DNA from: DATEPR01 sp036491115
GTDB taxonomy: Bacteria > Actinomycetota > Actinomycetes > Mycobacteriales > Pseudonocardiaceae
Reading direction: 5' to 3'
Assembly (NCBI GenBank): GCA_036491115.1
Contig: DASXCQ010000059.1
Coordinates: 1 to 64,000 of the forward strand
DNA length: 64,000 bases
Both the position numbers and the translations under genes were made by a program. Position 1 is the stretch's first letter; the number at the start of each line of letters is the position of its first letter. The notes under the pieces are model-generated. The model did no database searches. It saw only the letters and a program-made list of their open reading frames with translations, and was not told the origin of the DNA. Shown piece by piece: positions 1-8,602 of this stretch.

Positions 1-53
1 CGCTGCGAAAAACCAGAAGCCGTGAAACCCCGACCGATTGCTGAGGAGCGCTG

Positions 54-1628
54 GTGACTGAGGTTGGTCGGCTGATCGCCGACCGCTACCGGTTGACCGA
101 ACACATCGGTAGCGGGGCGATGGGTGTGGTCTGGCAGGCGCACGACGAGCGCCTGCACCGCACGGTCGCGCTCAAGCAACTGCTGCTGTCCCCCGGCCTG
201 TCCTCGGCCGAGGCGCACGAGGCTCGGGAGCGGGCCATGCGGGAGGGTCGGATCGCGGCCCGGTTGCAGCACCCCAACGCGGTCGCCGTCTACGACGTGG
301 TCGAGGACGACGGCCAGCCCGTGCTGATCATGGAGTACGTGCCGTCGCAGAGTCTGTCCGCTGTGCTGGACGCGCGCGGTCCGCTGCCGCCGCACGAGGT
401 GGCCAGGATCGGCGCGCAGGTGGCCATCGCGCTCACCGTCGCCCACCAGGCCGGCATCGTGCACCGGGACATCAAGCCGGGCAACGTGTTGCTCGCCGAC
501 GACGGCATCGTCAAGATCACCGACTTCGGCATCTCCCGCGCCACCGGCGACGTCACGGTGACCGCGACCGGCATGCTCGCCGGCACGCCCGCGTACCTGG
601 CCCCCGAGGTGGCCAAGGGCGAGAACCCCGGCCCGCCGTCGGACGTGTTCTCGCTGGCGTCCACGGTGTACGCGGCCGTGGAGGGCCACCCGCCGTTCGG
701 TACCGGCGAGAACACGCTGGCCCTGCTGCACGCCGTGGCCGCCTGCCGGACCATGCCGCCGCGCAAGGCCGGTCCGCTGACCGCGTTACTCATGGCGATG
801 CTGCGGGCCAACCCGAACGACCGGCCCACCATGATCGAGGTGTCCCGCGCGCTGGCCGCGGTCGCCGCCGGTCAGGCCGCCGTGAACCTGGGCCCGAGCA
901 CCGGGCCGAACCCGATGGCCGAGCCCAGTCCGCCCACGCCGCCGAGGGCCGACATCATGGCGCCCGAGCCGTCCACGGTGCGCACCTGGCAGCCGGCGAT
1001 GCACCCGCAGACCCCGTCGAGGGGTTACCAGGCCGCGTACGCCGGTCCGCCCGCGGCGCCGGCATGGCGGCGCAGGGTGCTGACGGCGGTGGCGATCATC
1101 GTGGCCGCGCTGATCGGCATCCTGGTGGCCAACACGTTCGTGGACACCTCGGGCGACAACTCCAGTGCCGCGGCCGCCACGACCACGCCGGACCCGTCGG
1201 TGCTGAACGCGCCGCTGCCCAGTGCCCTGCCGACGTTCAGTGCGCCGCCCGCTGTGGCGGTGACGTCGACCGCGGCCGCGCCGACCACGCCGCAGGGCGG
1301 CAAGCCGCAGGTCCAGGCGGAACTGGCCGTGCTGCACGCCTATGTCGGCCTGCTGCCCGCCCAGGCAGGTCAGGCGTTCGCGCTGCTCACCCCGGCCGAG
1401 CAGGTGCGCAGCGGCGGCGGCAACGGCTTCCTGCGGACCTGGGCCACGGTCAAGCAGGTCGACCTGGGCAACACCGACCAGCGCGACGGCGCGATCCTGG
1501 CGAAGATCAAGGTGTCGCCGAAGGTGGGCAAGTCCACCGACAACACCTACCGGTTCGCGTTCGCCCAGCAGAACGGCACCTTGCTGATCAACAACATCAC
1601 GCAGGTCGGCCGGTCCCGGCACGACTAG
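54..1628 (+). CDS. Membrane-anchored Ser/Thr protein kinase (PknB-like family)
   Basis: This encodes a 524-residue eukaryotic-type kinase that should phosphorylate Ser/Thr of cytoplasmic targets. The kinase domain spans about residues 10-270, with glycine loop GSGAMG at 19-24, catalytic Lys41, HRD at 137-139, DFG at 157-159 and APE at 183-185, so it should be active. A Pro-rich juxtamembrane linker leads to one membrane helix at about 341-363, then a roughly 160-residue external region with a Ser/Thr/Ala/Pro-rich stretch and a small folded C-terminal part. There are no PASTA repeats, so it is not a PknB orthologue and the external ligand is unknown. The GTG start is chosen because GAGGAG at 43-48 lies five bases upstream. 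It converges on the LysR gene. Confidence 0.93.
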   Translation: MTEVGRLIADRYRLTEHIGSGAMGVVWQAHDERLHRTVALKQLLLSPGLSSAEAHEARERAMREGRIAARLQHPNAVAVYDVVEDDGQPVLIMEYVPSQSLSAVLDARGPLPPHEVARIGAQVAIALTVAHQAGIVHRDIKPGNVLLADDGIVKITDFGISRATGDVTVTATGMLAGTPAYLAPEVAKGENPGPPSDVFSLASTVYAAVEGHPPFGTGENTLALLHAVAACRTMPPRKAGPLTALLMAMLRANPNDRPTMIEVSRALAAVAAGQAAVNLGPSTGPNPMAEPSPPTPPRADIMAPEPSTVRTWQPAMHPQTPSRGYQAAYAGPPAAPAWRRRVLTAVAIIVAALIGILVANTFVDTSGDNSSAAAATTTPDPSVLNAPLPSALPTFSAPPAVAVTSTAAAPTTPQGGKPQVQAELAVLHAYVGLLPAQAGQAFALLTPAEQVRSGGGNGFLRTWATVKQVDLGNTDQRDGAILAKIKVSPKVGKSTDNTYRFAFAQQNGTLLINNITQVGRSRHD

Positions 1629-1703
1629 CGCCGGACATACCGGTCCCGGGGAGAGATCGCCGGAGCGTGGTTGGCGGTCGCGGCCATCGTCGCCGGGCTC
1701 GAA

Positions 1704-2606
1704 TCAGGCGACGGCGGCGGCAGCGGTGCGTAGCGCGTCCACCATGCCCAGCGCGGCCGGCTGGCCCGTGGCGGTGTCGGCGATGGCCGCGTAGATCGAC
1801 CGGACCGGGCGGGGATTGGTCAGGTCCCGCACCAGGACGCCGGGGTGGACACTGCCCAGGCCGAGTCCGGGCACCATGGTCACGCCCAGTCCGGCCGCGA
1901 CGAAGCCCTGGGCGGTCGGGTAGTCGTCGGACTCCACGACGAACTTCGGCACGAATCCGGCCGCCGCGAAGGCGTCCAGCATGATCTCCCGGCACACGCC
2001 CGGTGGCATCTCGTTGTCCACCCATGGGTCGTCGGCCAGTTCGGTCAGGTCGATCGCGGCCCGGTCGGCCAACCGGTGATCGCGCGGCAGCACCAGGTGG
2101 TAGACGTCGTCCAGCAGGTGCACCAACGTCACCCGCTGGCGGGCCACGGCGTCCGGGCGCAGCACGACCAGTTGGATGTCGGCCTCGCCGCTGCTGGCCT
2201 GGTCCGGGCTGTAGGACGGGTCGTGCAGGCGCAGGTCCAGCCGGATGCCGGGGTAGCGGTCGATGAACGCGGCCACGGCCGGCGGCACGAGGGCGGCGCC
2301 GGCGGTGGCGAAGTAGTGCACCCGCAGCCGGCCCGCCCGGCCGGAACGCAGGTCGGCCAGTTCGTTCTCGGCCGTGGTCAGCCGACTCATGATCTCGTCG
2401 GCATGTCGGGCCAGCAGCCGGCCGGCCGCGGTGGGCCGCACCCCCCGGCCCGCCTTCTCCAGCAGTGGGATGCCGGCCTCCCGTTCCAGCACGCCGATCT
2501 GCTGGCTCACGGCGGACGGCGTGTAGCCGAGATTCGCCGCCGCCGCGCTGATGGATCCGCTGGTCACGACCGATCGGAGCACCCTGAGCCTGCGTACGTC
2601 CAACAT
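1704..2606 (-). CDS. LysR-family transcriptional regulator
   Basis: This is a 300-residue LysR regulator of usual family length. The N-terminal winged helix-turn-helix occupies about residues 1-60 and begins MLDVRRLRVLRSVV, and a periplasmic-binding-protein-like effector domain spans about 90-295. It is transcribed away from the DMT transporter gene across 82 bases, the classic arrangement in which a LysR protein controls itself and its divergent neighbour. A direct repeat in that gap is a plausible binding site. The effector cannot be inferred. Confidence 0.9.
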   Translation of the reverse strand: MLDVRRLRVLRSVVTSGSISAAAANLGYTPSAVSQQIGVLEREAGIPLLEKAGRGVRPTAAGRLLARHADEIMSRLTTAENELADLRSGRAGRLRVHYFATAGAALVPPAVAAFIDRYPGIRLDLRLHDPSYSPDQASSGEADIQLVVLRPDAVARQRVTLVHLLDDVYHLVLPRDHRLADRAAIDLTELADDPWVDNEMPPGVCREIMLDAFAAAGFVPKFVVESDDYPTAQGFVAAGLGVTMVPGLGLGSVHPGVLVRDLTNPRPVRSIYAAIADTATGQPAALGMVDALRTAAAAVA

Positions 2607-2625
2607 GCCGAGACGATATAGGTGG

Positions 2626-2666
2626 GCTTACACATTCAGAAGCAGATATCGCTTGTGCTTACACAT
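2626..2666. promoter_or_regulatory. Candidate LysR operator: direct repeat GCTTACACAT
   Basis: The 10-mer GCTTACACAT occurs at 2626-2635 and again at 2657-2666. The copies are 31 bp apart, about three helical turns, so both lie on the same DNA face. The second copy sits inside the dyad TGTG-N4-CACA (2654-2665). Position between divergent lysR and transporter genes suggests a LysR site; binding itself is inferred. Confidence 0.5.
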
Positions 2667-2688
2667 CGGGCGTTCGACAGTGGAGGAC

Positions 2689-3612
2689 ATGCGGTCCTGG
2701 GGCAGCCTGGCGCGCTTCATCACGCTGGCACTGATGTGGGGATCCAGCTTCCTGTGGATCAAGATCGGGCTCGGTGGGTTGTCGCCGGTGCAGATCACCC
2801 TGATCCGGCTGGTCCTGGGTGCCGGGTTGATGCTCGGACTGGTGTACGCCACGCACGCAAAGCTGCCCAGGGGGTGGCGGTCGTGGGCGAAGATCCTGGT
2901 GCCGGCCTCGTTCGGCAGTTCGGTGCCGTTCACGCTGTTCGCCCTCGGCGAGCGCAGCGTCGACTCCGGCGTGGCGGGCGTGCTGAACGCGACCACCCCC
3001 CTGTGGGCGCTGCTGATCGCGCTGGTGCTGGGCACCGAGCGGCAGCTGGGTGTGGTGCGGACCGTCGGGCTGCTGCTCGGCTTCGGCGGCACGCTGCTGA
3101 TCTTCGCGCCGTGGCAGGCGGCCGGGCTGGCCAGCTGGGGCGCCCTGGCCTGCCTGATGGCCGCGATCTCGTACGCGATCAGCTACACCTACATCGCGCG
3201 GCACCTGTCCGGCACGCTGTCCCCCGCCGCGCTGTCCGCCGCGCAGCTGTCCGGCGGTGTCGTGCTGGTGCTGATCGTGTCGCCGGTGGCCGGCGGCCTG
3301 GATCCGGTGCACCTCAGCGCCGGGCCGCTGATCGCGGTGGCCGCGCTCGGGGTGGCCAGCACCGGGGTGGCGTTCCTGCTGAACAACCGGCTGATCGCGG
3401 ACGAGGGCGCGGTGACCGCCACCTCGGTGGGCTACCTGCTGCCGGTGGTGTCGGTGCTGCTGGGCTCGCTGTTCCTGGGTGAGCACCTGAACATCCGCAT
3501 CGTCGCCGGCATGCTGGTCGTCCTGGCGGGGGTGGCCCTGTCCCGCCGGCACATCGCTCGTCGCCGTGCCGACGATGACGAGGTGACCGAGCAGAAGCCC
3601 GCCTTGTCGTAA
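2689..3612 (+). CDS. EamA/DMT-superfamily transporter
   Basis: The product is a roughly 307-residue integral membrane protein with about ten hydrophobic helices arranged as two EamA repeats, a topology shared with amino-acid and metabolite exporters of the drug/metabolite transporter superfamily. The short cytoplasmic tail is charged. The reading frame stays open upstream into lysR, so the start is a judgement: ATG at 2689 begins MRSWGSLARF directly before the first helix, and GTG at 2680 is an alternative. No well-spaced ribosome site is evident. Divergence from a LysR gene suggests induction by the exported compound. Confidence 0.87.
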   Translation: MRSWGSLARFITLALMWGSSFLWIKIGLGGLSPVQITLIRLVLGAGLMLGLVYATHAKLPRGWRSWAKILVPASFGSSVPFTLFALGERSVDSGVAGVLNATTPLWALLIALVLGTERQLGVVRTVGLLLGFGGTLLIFAPWQAAGLASWGALACLMAAISYAISYTYIARHLSGTLSPAALSAAQLSGGVVLVLIVSPVAGGLDPVHLSAGPLIAVAALGVASTGVAFLLNNRLIADEGAVTATSVGYLLPVVSVLLGSLFLGEHLNIRIVAGMLVVLAGVALSRRHIARRRADDDEVTEQKPALS

Positions 3613-3646
3613 CGGCGTGCGGCCAGCCGGGTAAATCTGGCGAAAG

Positions 3647-4351
3647 TTGTTGTCGCGCAAGGTTCCTGCGGCGCAGCCTGGACAGGTGGGGGACCCGGGG
3701 AGTTTCTGGGGGCGATTGGGACCCGGCGAGCGGGACGCGTTGGTCGCCGCCGGGGTGCGGCGCGCCTTTCCGGCAGGGGCGGTGCTGTGCCGACAGGGCG
3801 ACACGTCGCATCACGTGCTCGTGCTGCTGTCCGGGCACGTCCGCGTGACCGGGGTGGCGATGGACGGCCGGCAGATCGTGGCCGGCGTGCGGGGGCCGGG
3901 TGACGTGCTGGGCGAACTGGCGGCGGTGGACGCGCGGCCCCGCTCGGCGACCGTGACGGCGCTGGTGGACGTGGGCACGCTGACCGTGTCCGGGCAGCGG
4001 TTCGCGACGCTGTGCCAGACCCGGCCGAGGATCGCGTGGGTGCTGCTGGGCGTGGTGGCCGACCGGCTGCGCGAGTCCGGGCGGCAGCGGGCCGAGTTCG
4101 GCGGCGGCCACACCGCCCAGCGGGTCGCCGCGCTGCTGCTGGAACTGGCCGTGCGGGAAGGGAAACCGGCCGGGGACGCGGTGGAGATCACCCTGTGGAG
4201 CGGGCAGCGCGAGTTGGCCGCCGCTGCCGCGACGTCGCGCGAGTCGGTGGCCAGGGCACTGCGGATGCTGCGCGAACAGGGCCTGGTGAGCACCCGGCGC
4301 GGGCACGTCACCATCCACGACGTCGCGGGGCTGCGTCGGCTGGCCAGTTGA
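3647..4351 (+). CDS. Crp/FNR-family transcriptional regulator
   Basis: This is a 234-residue protein with an N-terminal cyclic-nucleotide-binding-like beta-roll (about residues 20-135) and a C-terminal Crp-type winged helix (about 160-230) with the recognition-helix segment SRESVARALRML. No iron-sulfur cysteine cluster of the FNR kind is seen. The listed start is TTG with poor ribosome-site support; GTG at 3686 is an alternative that would remove 13 residues. It stands alone, so its regulon is not indicated by neighbours. Confidence 0.85.
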   Translation: MLSRKVPAAQPGQVGDPGSFWGRLGPGERDALVAAGVRRAFPAGAVLCRQGDTSHHVLVLLSGHVRVTGVAMDGRQIVAGVRGPGDVLGELAAVDARPRSATVTALVDVGTLTVSGQRFATLCQTRPRIAWVLLGVVADRLRESGRQRAEFGGGHTAQRVAALLLELAVREGKPAGDAVEITLWSGQRELAAAAATSRESVARALRMLREQGLVSTRRGHVTIHDVAGLRRLAS

Positions 4352-4434
4352 CCACGACCTTGTGTGTCATCTGACGCAACGCTGCGCGGGGTCTGCGGCT
4401 AGACCTGGTACATCCCCACCCGAAGGAGCGGAAA

Positions 4435-4656
4435 GTGATGTACCGCAGGGACTTCTACCTGACCGTACTGATCATGGCGGCCACCATGGTCCAGGTGTGG
4501 GCGTTCATGGTGGTGCTGCGGACCGAACGGCCTGCCGGCACCGCCCACCTCGCCCTGACGGTGACCCTGATCAGCGCCGGCATCGCCGTCCTGGTCGGCT
4601 GGCTCTACGTGATCCGCACGTCCCGCAGCCATGTCGACAGGGTCGAGCGCACCTAG
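4435..4656 (+). CDS. Small two-helix membrane protein, unknown function
   Basis: A 73-residue protein with two hydrophobic helices (about residues 8-28 and 38-60), a short connecting loop and a basic C-terminus. AAGGAG at 4423-4428 precedes two adjacent possible starts, GTG 4435 and ATG 4438; the ATG has the better spacing. I do not recognise a family. It sits alone between the Crp-type gene and the RibD-like gene. Confidence 0.65.
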   Translation: MMYRRDFYLTVLIMAATMVQVWAFMVVLRTERPAGTAHLALTVTLISAGIAVLVGWLYVIRTSRSHVDRVERT

Positions 4657-4780
4657 CCTGACCTGGGCGTAGCAAAAGTTTGACGATTTCGTGCATCTCG
4701 GTGTCGATTGCGATGGAGGCACTTCGTAGCAGGTGTGAAGGCGGACATGGCCGCCGCCACACACCACCGAAGGAGTCATC

Positions 4781-5335
4781 ATGCGCAGGATCATTAACTC
4801 GACCTACGTCACCCTCGACGGCGTCATCCAGGACCCGCAGGACTGGCCCACCCTGGGCAGCTTCTCCGCCGAGGGCTTCGCCATCCAGAACGAGCTGCTG
4901 CAGAGCTGCGACGCGGTGATCATGGGCCGCCACACCTACGACGGCTTCGTGCCGGTGTGGACCAGCCGCTCCGGTGACCCCTACACCGACCACATCAACG
5001 CGATGCCCAAGTACGTGGTCTCCACCACCCTGACCGACCCGGTGTGGAACAACACCATCGTCGTCGACCACGACCCGATCGACGCCATCCGCGACCTCAA
5101 GCAGCAGCCGGGCGCCGACATCGTCCAGTACGGCTTCGGCCGGCTGGCCCACGAACTGATGGCCGAGGGGCTGCTCGACGAACTGCGCCTGTGGGTCCAC
5201 CCGTTCTTCGTCGGCACCGGCAAGTCCGACGAGCTGCTGTTCCGCGGCGGATCGGCCGGCACGTTCACCCACACGAACACCACCACCCTGGACAGCGGCA
5301 TTGTCATCCTCACCTACCAGGCCACCTCGGCCTGA
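4781..5335 (+). CDS. Dihydrofolate reductase-like (RibD C-terminal domain) protein
   Basis: The 184-residue product has the RibD_C/DHFR-like fold signature: an N-terminal strand with STYVTLDGVIQ, a central MGRHTYDGF segment and a C-terminal segment of the GGSAGTFTHTNT type. Members bind NADPH and reduce varied substrates; many actinomycete paralogues are uncharacterised and are unlikely to be the housekeeping reductase. The start is firm: GAAGGAG lies six bases before ATG 4781. The GNAT-like gene follows after 26 bp and is probably co-transcribed. Confidence 0.85.
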   Translation: MRRIINSTYVTLDGVIQDPQDWPTLGSFSAEGFAIQNELLQSCDAVIMGRHTYDGFVPVWTSRSGDPYTDHINAMPKYVVSTTLTDPVWNNTIVVDHDPIDAIRDLKQQPGADIVQYGFGRLAHELMAEGLLDELRLWVHPFFVGTGKSDELLFRGGSAGTFTHTNTTTLDSGIVILTYQATSA

Positions 5336-5361
5336 CGGCACCGACTCGACAGGGAGCAGCG

Positions 5362-5862
5362 ATGAACTACCAGGGCCTGGTCAAACGCCTGGACCTGCCG
5401 GACGGCTGGACGGCACCGGCGGCACTGAGCTACGCCGACGTCCGCGCCGACGCGATCACCCGCGACCACCTCGACGACGACGTGCGCGGCATCAACGCCA
5501 GCCTCGACCTGATCCGGCGAACCCGGGGCGGCAGCTGGCCCACCGAACCGGTCACCCACGACTTCAACTACGTCGATCTGGTCTGGCACGAATGCGAGTT
5601 CCGCGAGGGCGACTCGTTCACGTACGCCGTCTACGACGACGGCGGCCAGTACCTCGGCTGCGCCTACCTGTACCCGATGGGCCGACGCAAGCCGCTGACC
5701 GACGAGTCGATCACCCACGATGTCGACGTCAGCTGGTGGGTGACACCGGACGCGTACCAGAAGGGCTTCTACACCAAGGTGTACGCCGCCCTGCGACAGT
5801 GGATCGAGACCGAGTTCCCGTTCTCGAAGCCGTTCTACTCGAACACCGAGATCCCGTCCTGA
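5362..5862 (+). CDS. GNAT-like acetyltransferase-fold protein
   Basis: This 166-residue protein looks like a GNAT-fold N-acyltransferase. A central strand YLGCAYLYPM is followed by DVDVSWWVTPDAYQKGFYTKVYAAL, resembling the acetyl-CoA-binding strand and helix, although the usual R/Q-x-x-G-x-G/A loop is degenerate (QKGFYT). AGGGAG at 5351-5356 supports ATG 5362. It probably forms a two-gene unit with the RibD-like gene upstream and converges on the pseudogene that follows. The substrate is unknown. Confidence 0.65.
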   Translation: MNYQGLVKRLDLPDGWTAPAALSYADVRADAITRDHLDDDVRGINASLDLIRRTRGGSWPTEPVTHDFNYVDLVWHECEFREGDSFTYAVYDDGGQYLGCAYLYPMGRRKPLTDESITHDVDVSWWVTPDAYQKGFYTKVYAALRQWIETEFPFSKPFYSNTEIPS

Positions 5863-5863
5863 C

Positions 5864-6516
5864 TCACGGGTGATCGGCGGACAGTTCGGCGACGTGCCGG
5901 GCCGCGCGGTCGGCATCCTTGCCGGCCGCGGCCCGGCCGAACGCCGTCGCGGCCAGGCGGTGACACTCGACGGCCTCCGGCCAACGGCCCAACGTGCCGT
6001 ACAGGACACCGAGGTTGTTGAGGGTGACGCCCTCGCCGTACCGGTCGGCCACCTCGCGGCGGATCTCCAGCGCCCGCAGATGACAGTCGAGAGCGTCGTC
6101 GAACCGGTCGAGATGCTGGTGGACGCTGCCCAGGTTGGTCAGCGTCATGCCCTGGCCGTAGCGGTCACCCACCTCGTCGCGGATGACCAGCGCCTGCTCG
6201 TACTGGTCGGCGGCGTCCCGCCACCGGCGAACCAACCGGCCTCGACGGCTGTCCGGGCGGCCGTGACCGCGAGCGCTGTCTTGCCGACGCCGGGCAGCCC
6301 GGCGATCGCGCACGTGGTCACTCCGGCACCGGGCGCGAGCACGGCGGCGAGCGCGGCCAGGTCGGCGTCGCGGCCGGTGAATCCCTCGTCGGCGGGCAGT
6401 CCGGCCAGTGCCACCGGTACCGGGACATCGGGCAGCCGGACCGTGCCGACCTGGATGACGGTGCCGCTGACGTCCCCGGTGACCTGGTTGCGCACCTCGC
6501 CCACGTGGCCATCCAA
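5864..6516 (-). pseudogene. Decayed NB-ARC/TPR regulator with internal deletion and frameshift
   Basis: Two overlapping reading frames together look like the ends of one long protein. The upstream frame (6516 down to 6145) carries an N-terminal segment with TVIQVGTV, a GFTGRDAD linker and an intact P-loop GLPGVGKTAL, then reaches GWFAGG, after which NTPase homologues normally continue for several hundred residues. Here the homology jumps, in another frame, to TPR repeats (5864-6313) with segments such as EQALVIRDEVGDRYG and NNLGVLYGTLGRWPEA. The rest of the NTPase domain is missing. Homologues with this layout are usually several times longer. A working short protein is unlikely. Confidence 0.8.
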
Positions 6517-6525
6517 CCCGGGTGG

Positions 6526-7188
6526 CTAGACCAGGCGGCGGTCGGTGGCCCAGCGGGACAGTTCGTACCGGTTGGAGAGCTGGGTCTTGCGCAGGACGCT
6601 GGACACGTGGGTCTCGACCGTCTTCACCGAGATGAACAGCTCGGAGGCGATCTCCTTGTAGGCGTAGCCGCGGGCCAGCAGGCGCAGCACGTCCCGCTCC
6701 CTGGGGGTGAGCAGGTCGAGTTCCGGATCGCTGATCGGCGCGGCACCAGGACGGTCGGCGAAGGCGTCCAGGACGAAGCCGGCCAGCCGGGGTGAGAAGA
6801 CCGCGTCGCCCACGGCCACCCTGGTGATCGCCGTGGCGAGTTCGCGGCTGGAGATCGTCTTCGTGACGTACCCCCTGGCACCCGCCCGGATCACGGCGAT
6901 GACGTCCTCGGCCGCGTCGGACACCGACAGGGCGAGGAACACCACGTCGGGCAGGTCGGGACGAACCCTGCGGAGCACCTCGGCGCCACCACCGTCGGGC
7001 ATGTGCACGTCCAGCAGCACCACGTCCGGCTTGGTGTGCGCGATGCCGACGACGGCCTCACCGACCGAGCCGGCCTCACCGACCAGGTCGACGTCGTCGG
7101 TCAGCGTGGACAGTTCCGCCCGCACCCCGGCTCGGAACAGCGCGTGGTCGTCGACCAGGTAGACCCGTACCGGCTTGTTGTCCGCCAT
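6526..7188 (-). CDS. NarL/FixJ-type response regulator
   Basis: A 220-residue two-component response regulator. The receiver domain (about 1-125) has acidic residues D13-D14, the phospho-acceptor D60 in VVLLDVHMP, and the conserved Lys in GYVTK. A LuxR-type helix-turn-helix spans about 150-215 (LTPRERDVLRLLARG, then SVKTVETHVSSVLRK). Its ATG shares one base with the stop codon of the histidine kinase upstream (TGATG), so the pair is translationally coupled. It should be phosphorylated by that kinase and act on envelope-related genes, probably including the divergent pspC-like gene. Confidence 0.95.
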   Translation of the reverse strand: MADNKPVRVYLVDDHALFRAGVRAELSTLTDDVDLVGEAGSVGEAVVGIAHTKPDVVLLDVHMPDGGGAEVLRRVRPDLPDVVFLALSVSDAAEDVIAVIRAGARGYVTKTISSRELATAITRVAVGDAVFSPRLAGFVLDAFADRPGAAPISDPELDLLTPRERDVLRLLARGYAYKEIASELFISVKTVETHVSSVLRKTQLSNRYELSRWATDRRLV

Positions 7189-8495
7189 CAGTTCCCGCCC
7201 TTCGCGGCCACCTTGGTGGTCCTCGGCATGGTCAGCTGGACCTCGGTGCCGTCACCGATCCGCGTCTTGAGCGTGACGACACCGCCGTGCCGCTCCATCC
7301 TGCCCCGGATCGAGTCGGCGAGCCCATGCCGGTCGGGTGACACGGCGTCCGGGTCGAAGCCCTTGCCCCGGTCCCGGACGAACACGGTGACGTCGTCCGG
7401 TTCGACCTCGGCGTACACGCTGATCTCGGAGGCACCGGAGTGCTTGGCCGCGTTCACCGCCGCCTCGCGGGTGGCCTGGACCAGCGCGCCGACGTCCTTG
7501 TCCATCCGGCAGTCGCCGACCACGACCGGCCGCACGGCGATGGCGAACGTGTCCTCGACGTCGCCGCATGCCTCGGCGATCGCCTGGGACAGCGTGGTCG
7601 GGCCGGGCACGCCGTCGCGCGACGCGGCACCGTAGCCGTCCGGCCCGTACAGCCAACTGCGCAGCTGCCGTTCCTGGCCGCGGGCCAGCCGGAGCACCTC
7701 ACGGGACGCCTCGGGCTGCTTCTGGATCAACGCAAGCGTTTGCAGCACGGAATCGTGCAGGTGGGCGGCGATCTCGGCACGTTCCTCGGTGCGGATCCTG
7801 GCGCGCCGCTCGTCACCGAGGTCGCGGACCAGCCGCAGCCACCACGGCACGGTCAGCACCGCGACACCGACCAGCGTGGCGAGCACGGCGGCCAGCGCGA
7901 ACTGCACCTGGCCCAGCGTCGTGGTGCGCAGCACCACGACGCCGATGCCGATCAGCACCAGCACGGCACCGGTGAGCACCCGGGTGACCCCGGTCCAGCC
8001 ACCGCCGCCGAGCGTGCCGGACCGGGCGCCGGTCATCCACCGGCGGCGCTGGGCCGAGTCGGCCTCCCGCCACACCACGGCGGCACCGACCAGCGCGACA
8101 CCCGTGGGCACCGCGACCCAGGTGCTGACCACACCGGACAGCGCACCGACCGCCACGGTCAGGCTGATGCCCAGCGCGATCAGCGCGAACGCCTGCTGCC
8201 GCTCCTTCTGCGACGGCCGCGCCTCGGCGGCCGCCACCGACTCCTGCGGCACGAACATCCACAGCAGCGCGTACGCGACCAGACCGGCACCGGCGCAGGC
8301 GGCGAGCAGGGCGAACGCGGCCCGTACCCACAGCACGTTGACGTTCAGGTGGTCGGCCAGTCCACTGGCCACGCCACCGATGACCCGGCCGTCCCGGTGC
8401 CGGCGCATCATCGGCGTGCCGTCCGGGCGGGCGACCAGCGCGGCAGGCCGCCACCGGCTGCCGCGGCCCTGGTCCCGAGCCTTCCTGTCACTCAC
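7188..8495 (-). CDS. PspC-domain sensor histidine kinase
   Basis: About 435 residues. The N-terminus carries a PspC domain (GRVIGGVASGLADHLNVNVLW), followed by several membrane helices to about residue 210. Next comes a HisKA_3 phospho-acceptor region with the motif HLHDSVLQTLALIQ, and an HATPase domain with N-box EAAVNAAKHSG and G-box DRGKGFDP. Such kinases sense cell-envelope stress (LiaS/MacS-like). The frame is open far upstream into the divergent gene, so GTG 8495 is chosen as the first start that avoids that overlap; ATG 8411 just before the PspC domain is possible. It is coupled to the response regulator downstream. Confidence 0.9.
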   Translation of the reverse strand: MSDRKARDQGRGSRWRPAALVARPDGTPMMRRHRDGRVIGGVASGLADHLNVNVLWVRAAFALLAACAGAGLVAYALLWMFVPQESVAAAEARPSQKERQQAFALIALGISLTVAVGALSGVVSTWVAVPTGVALVGAAVVWREADSAQRRRWMTGARSGTLGGGGWTGVTRVLTGAVLVLIGIGVVVLRTTTLGQVQFALAAVLATLVGVAVLTVPWWLRLVRDLGDERRARIRTEERAEIAAHLHDSVLQTLALIQKQPEASREVLRLARGQERQLRSWLYGPDGYGAASRDGVPGPTTLSQAIAEACGDVEDTFAIAVRPVVVGDCRMDKDVGALVQATREAAVNAAKHSGASEISVYAEVEPDDVTVFVRDRGKGFDPDAVSPDRHGLADSIRGRMERHGGVVTLKTRIGDGTEVQLTMPRTTKVAAKGGN

Positions 8496-8602
8496 CTCTA
8501 CAGGGTCACACGTGCGGCCCCCGGAATCATCCGGGATCGCCCGGAACGAACCAGGGGACGTCTCCGGGGCGTCCCGGATGTCGCCGGGGCCCGCCGGACG
8601 AG

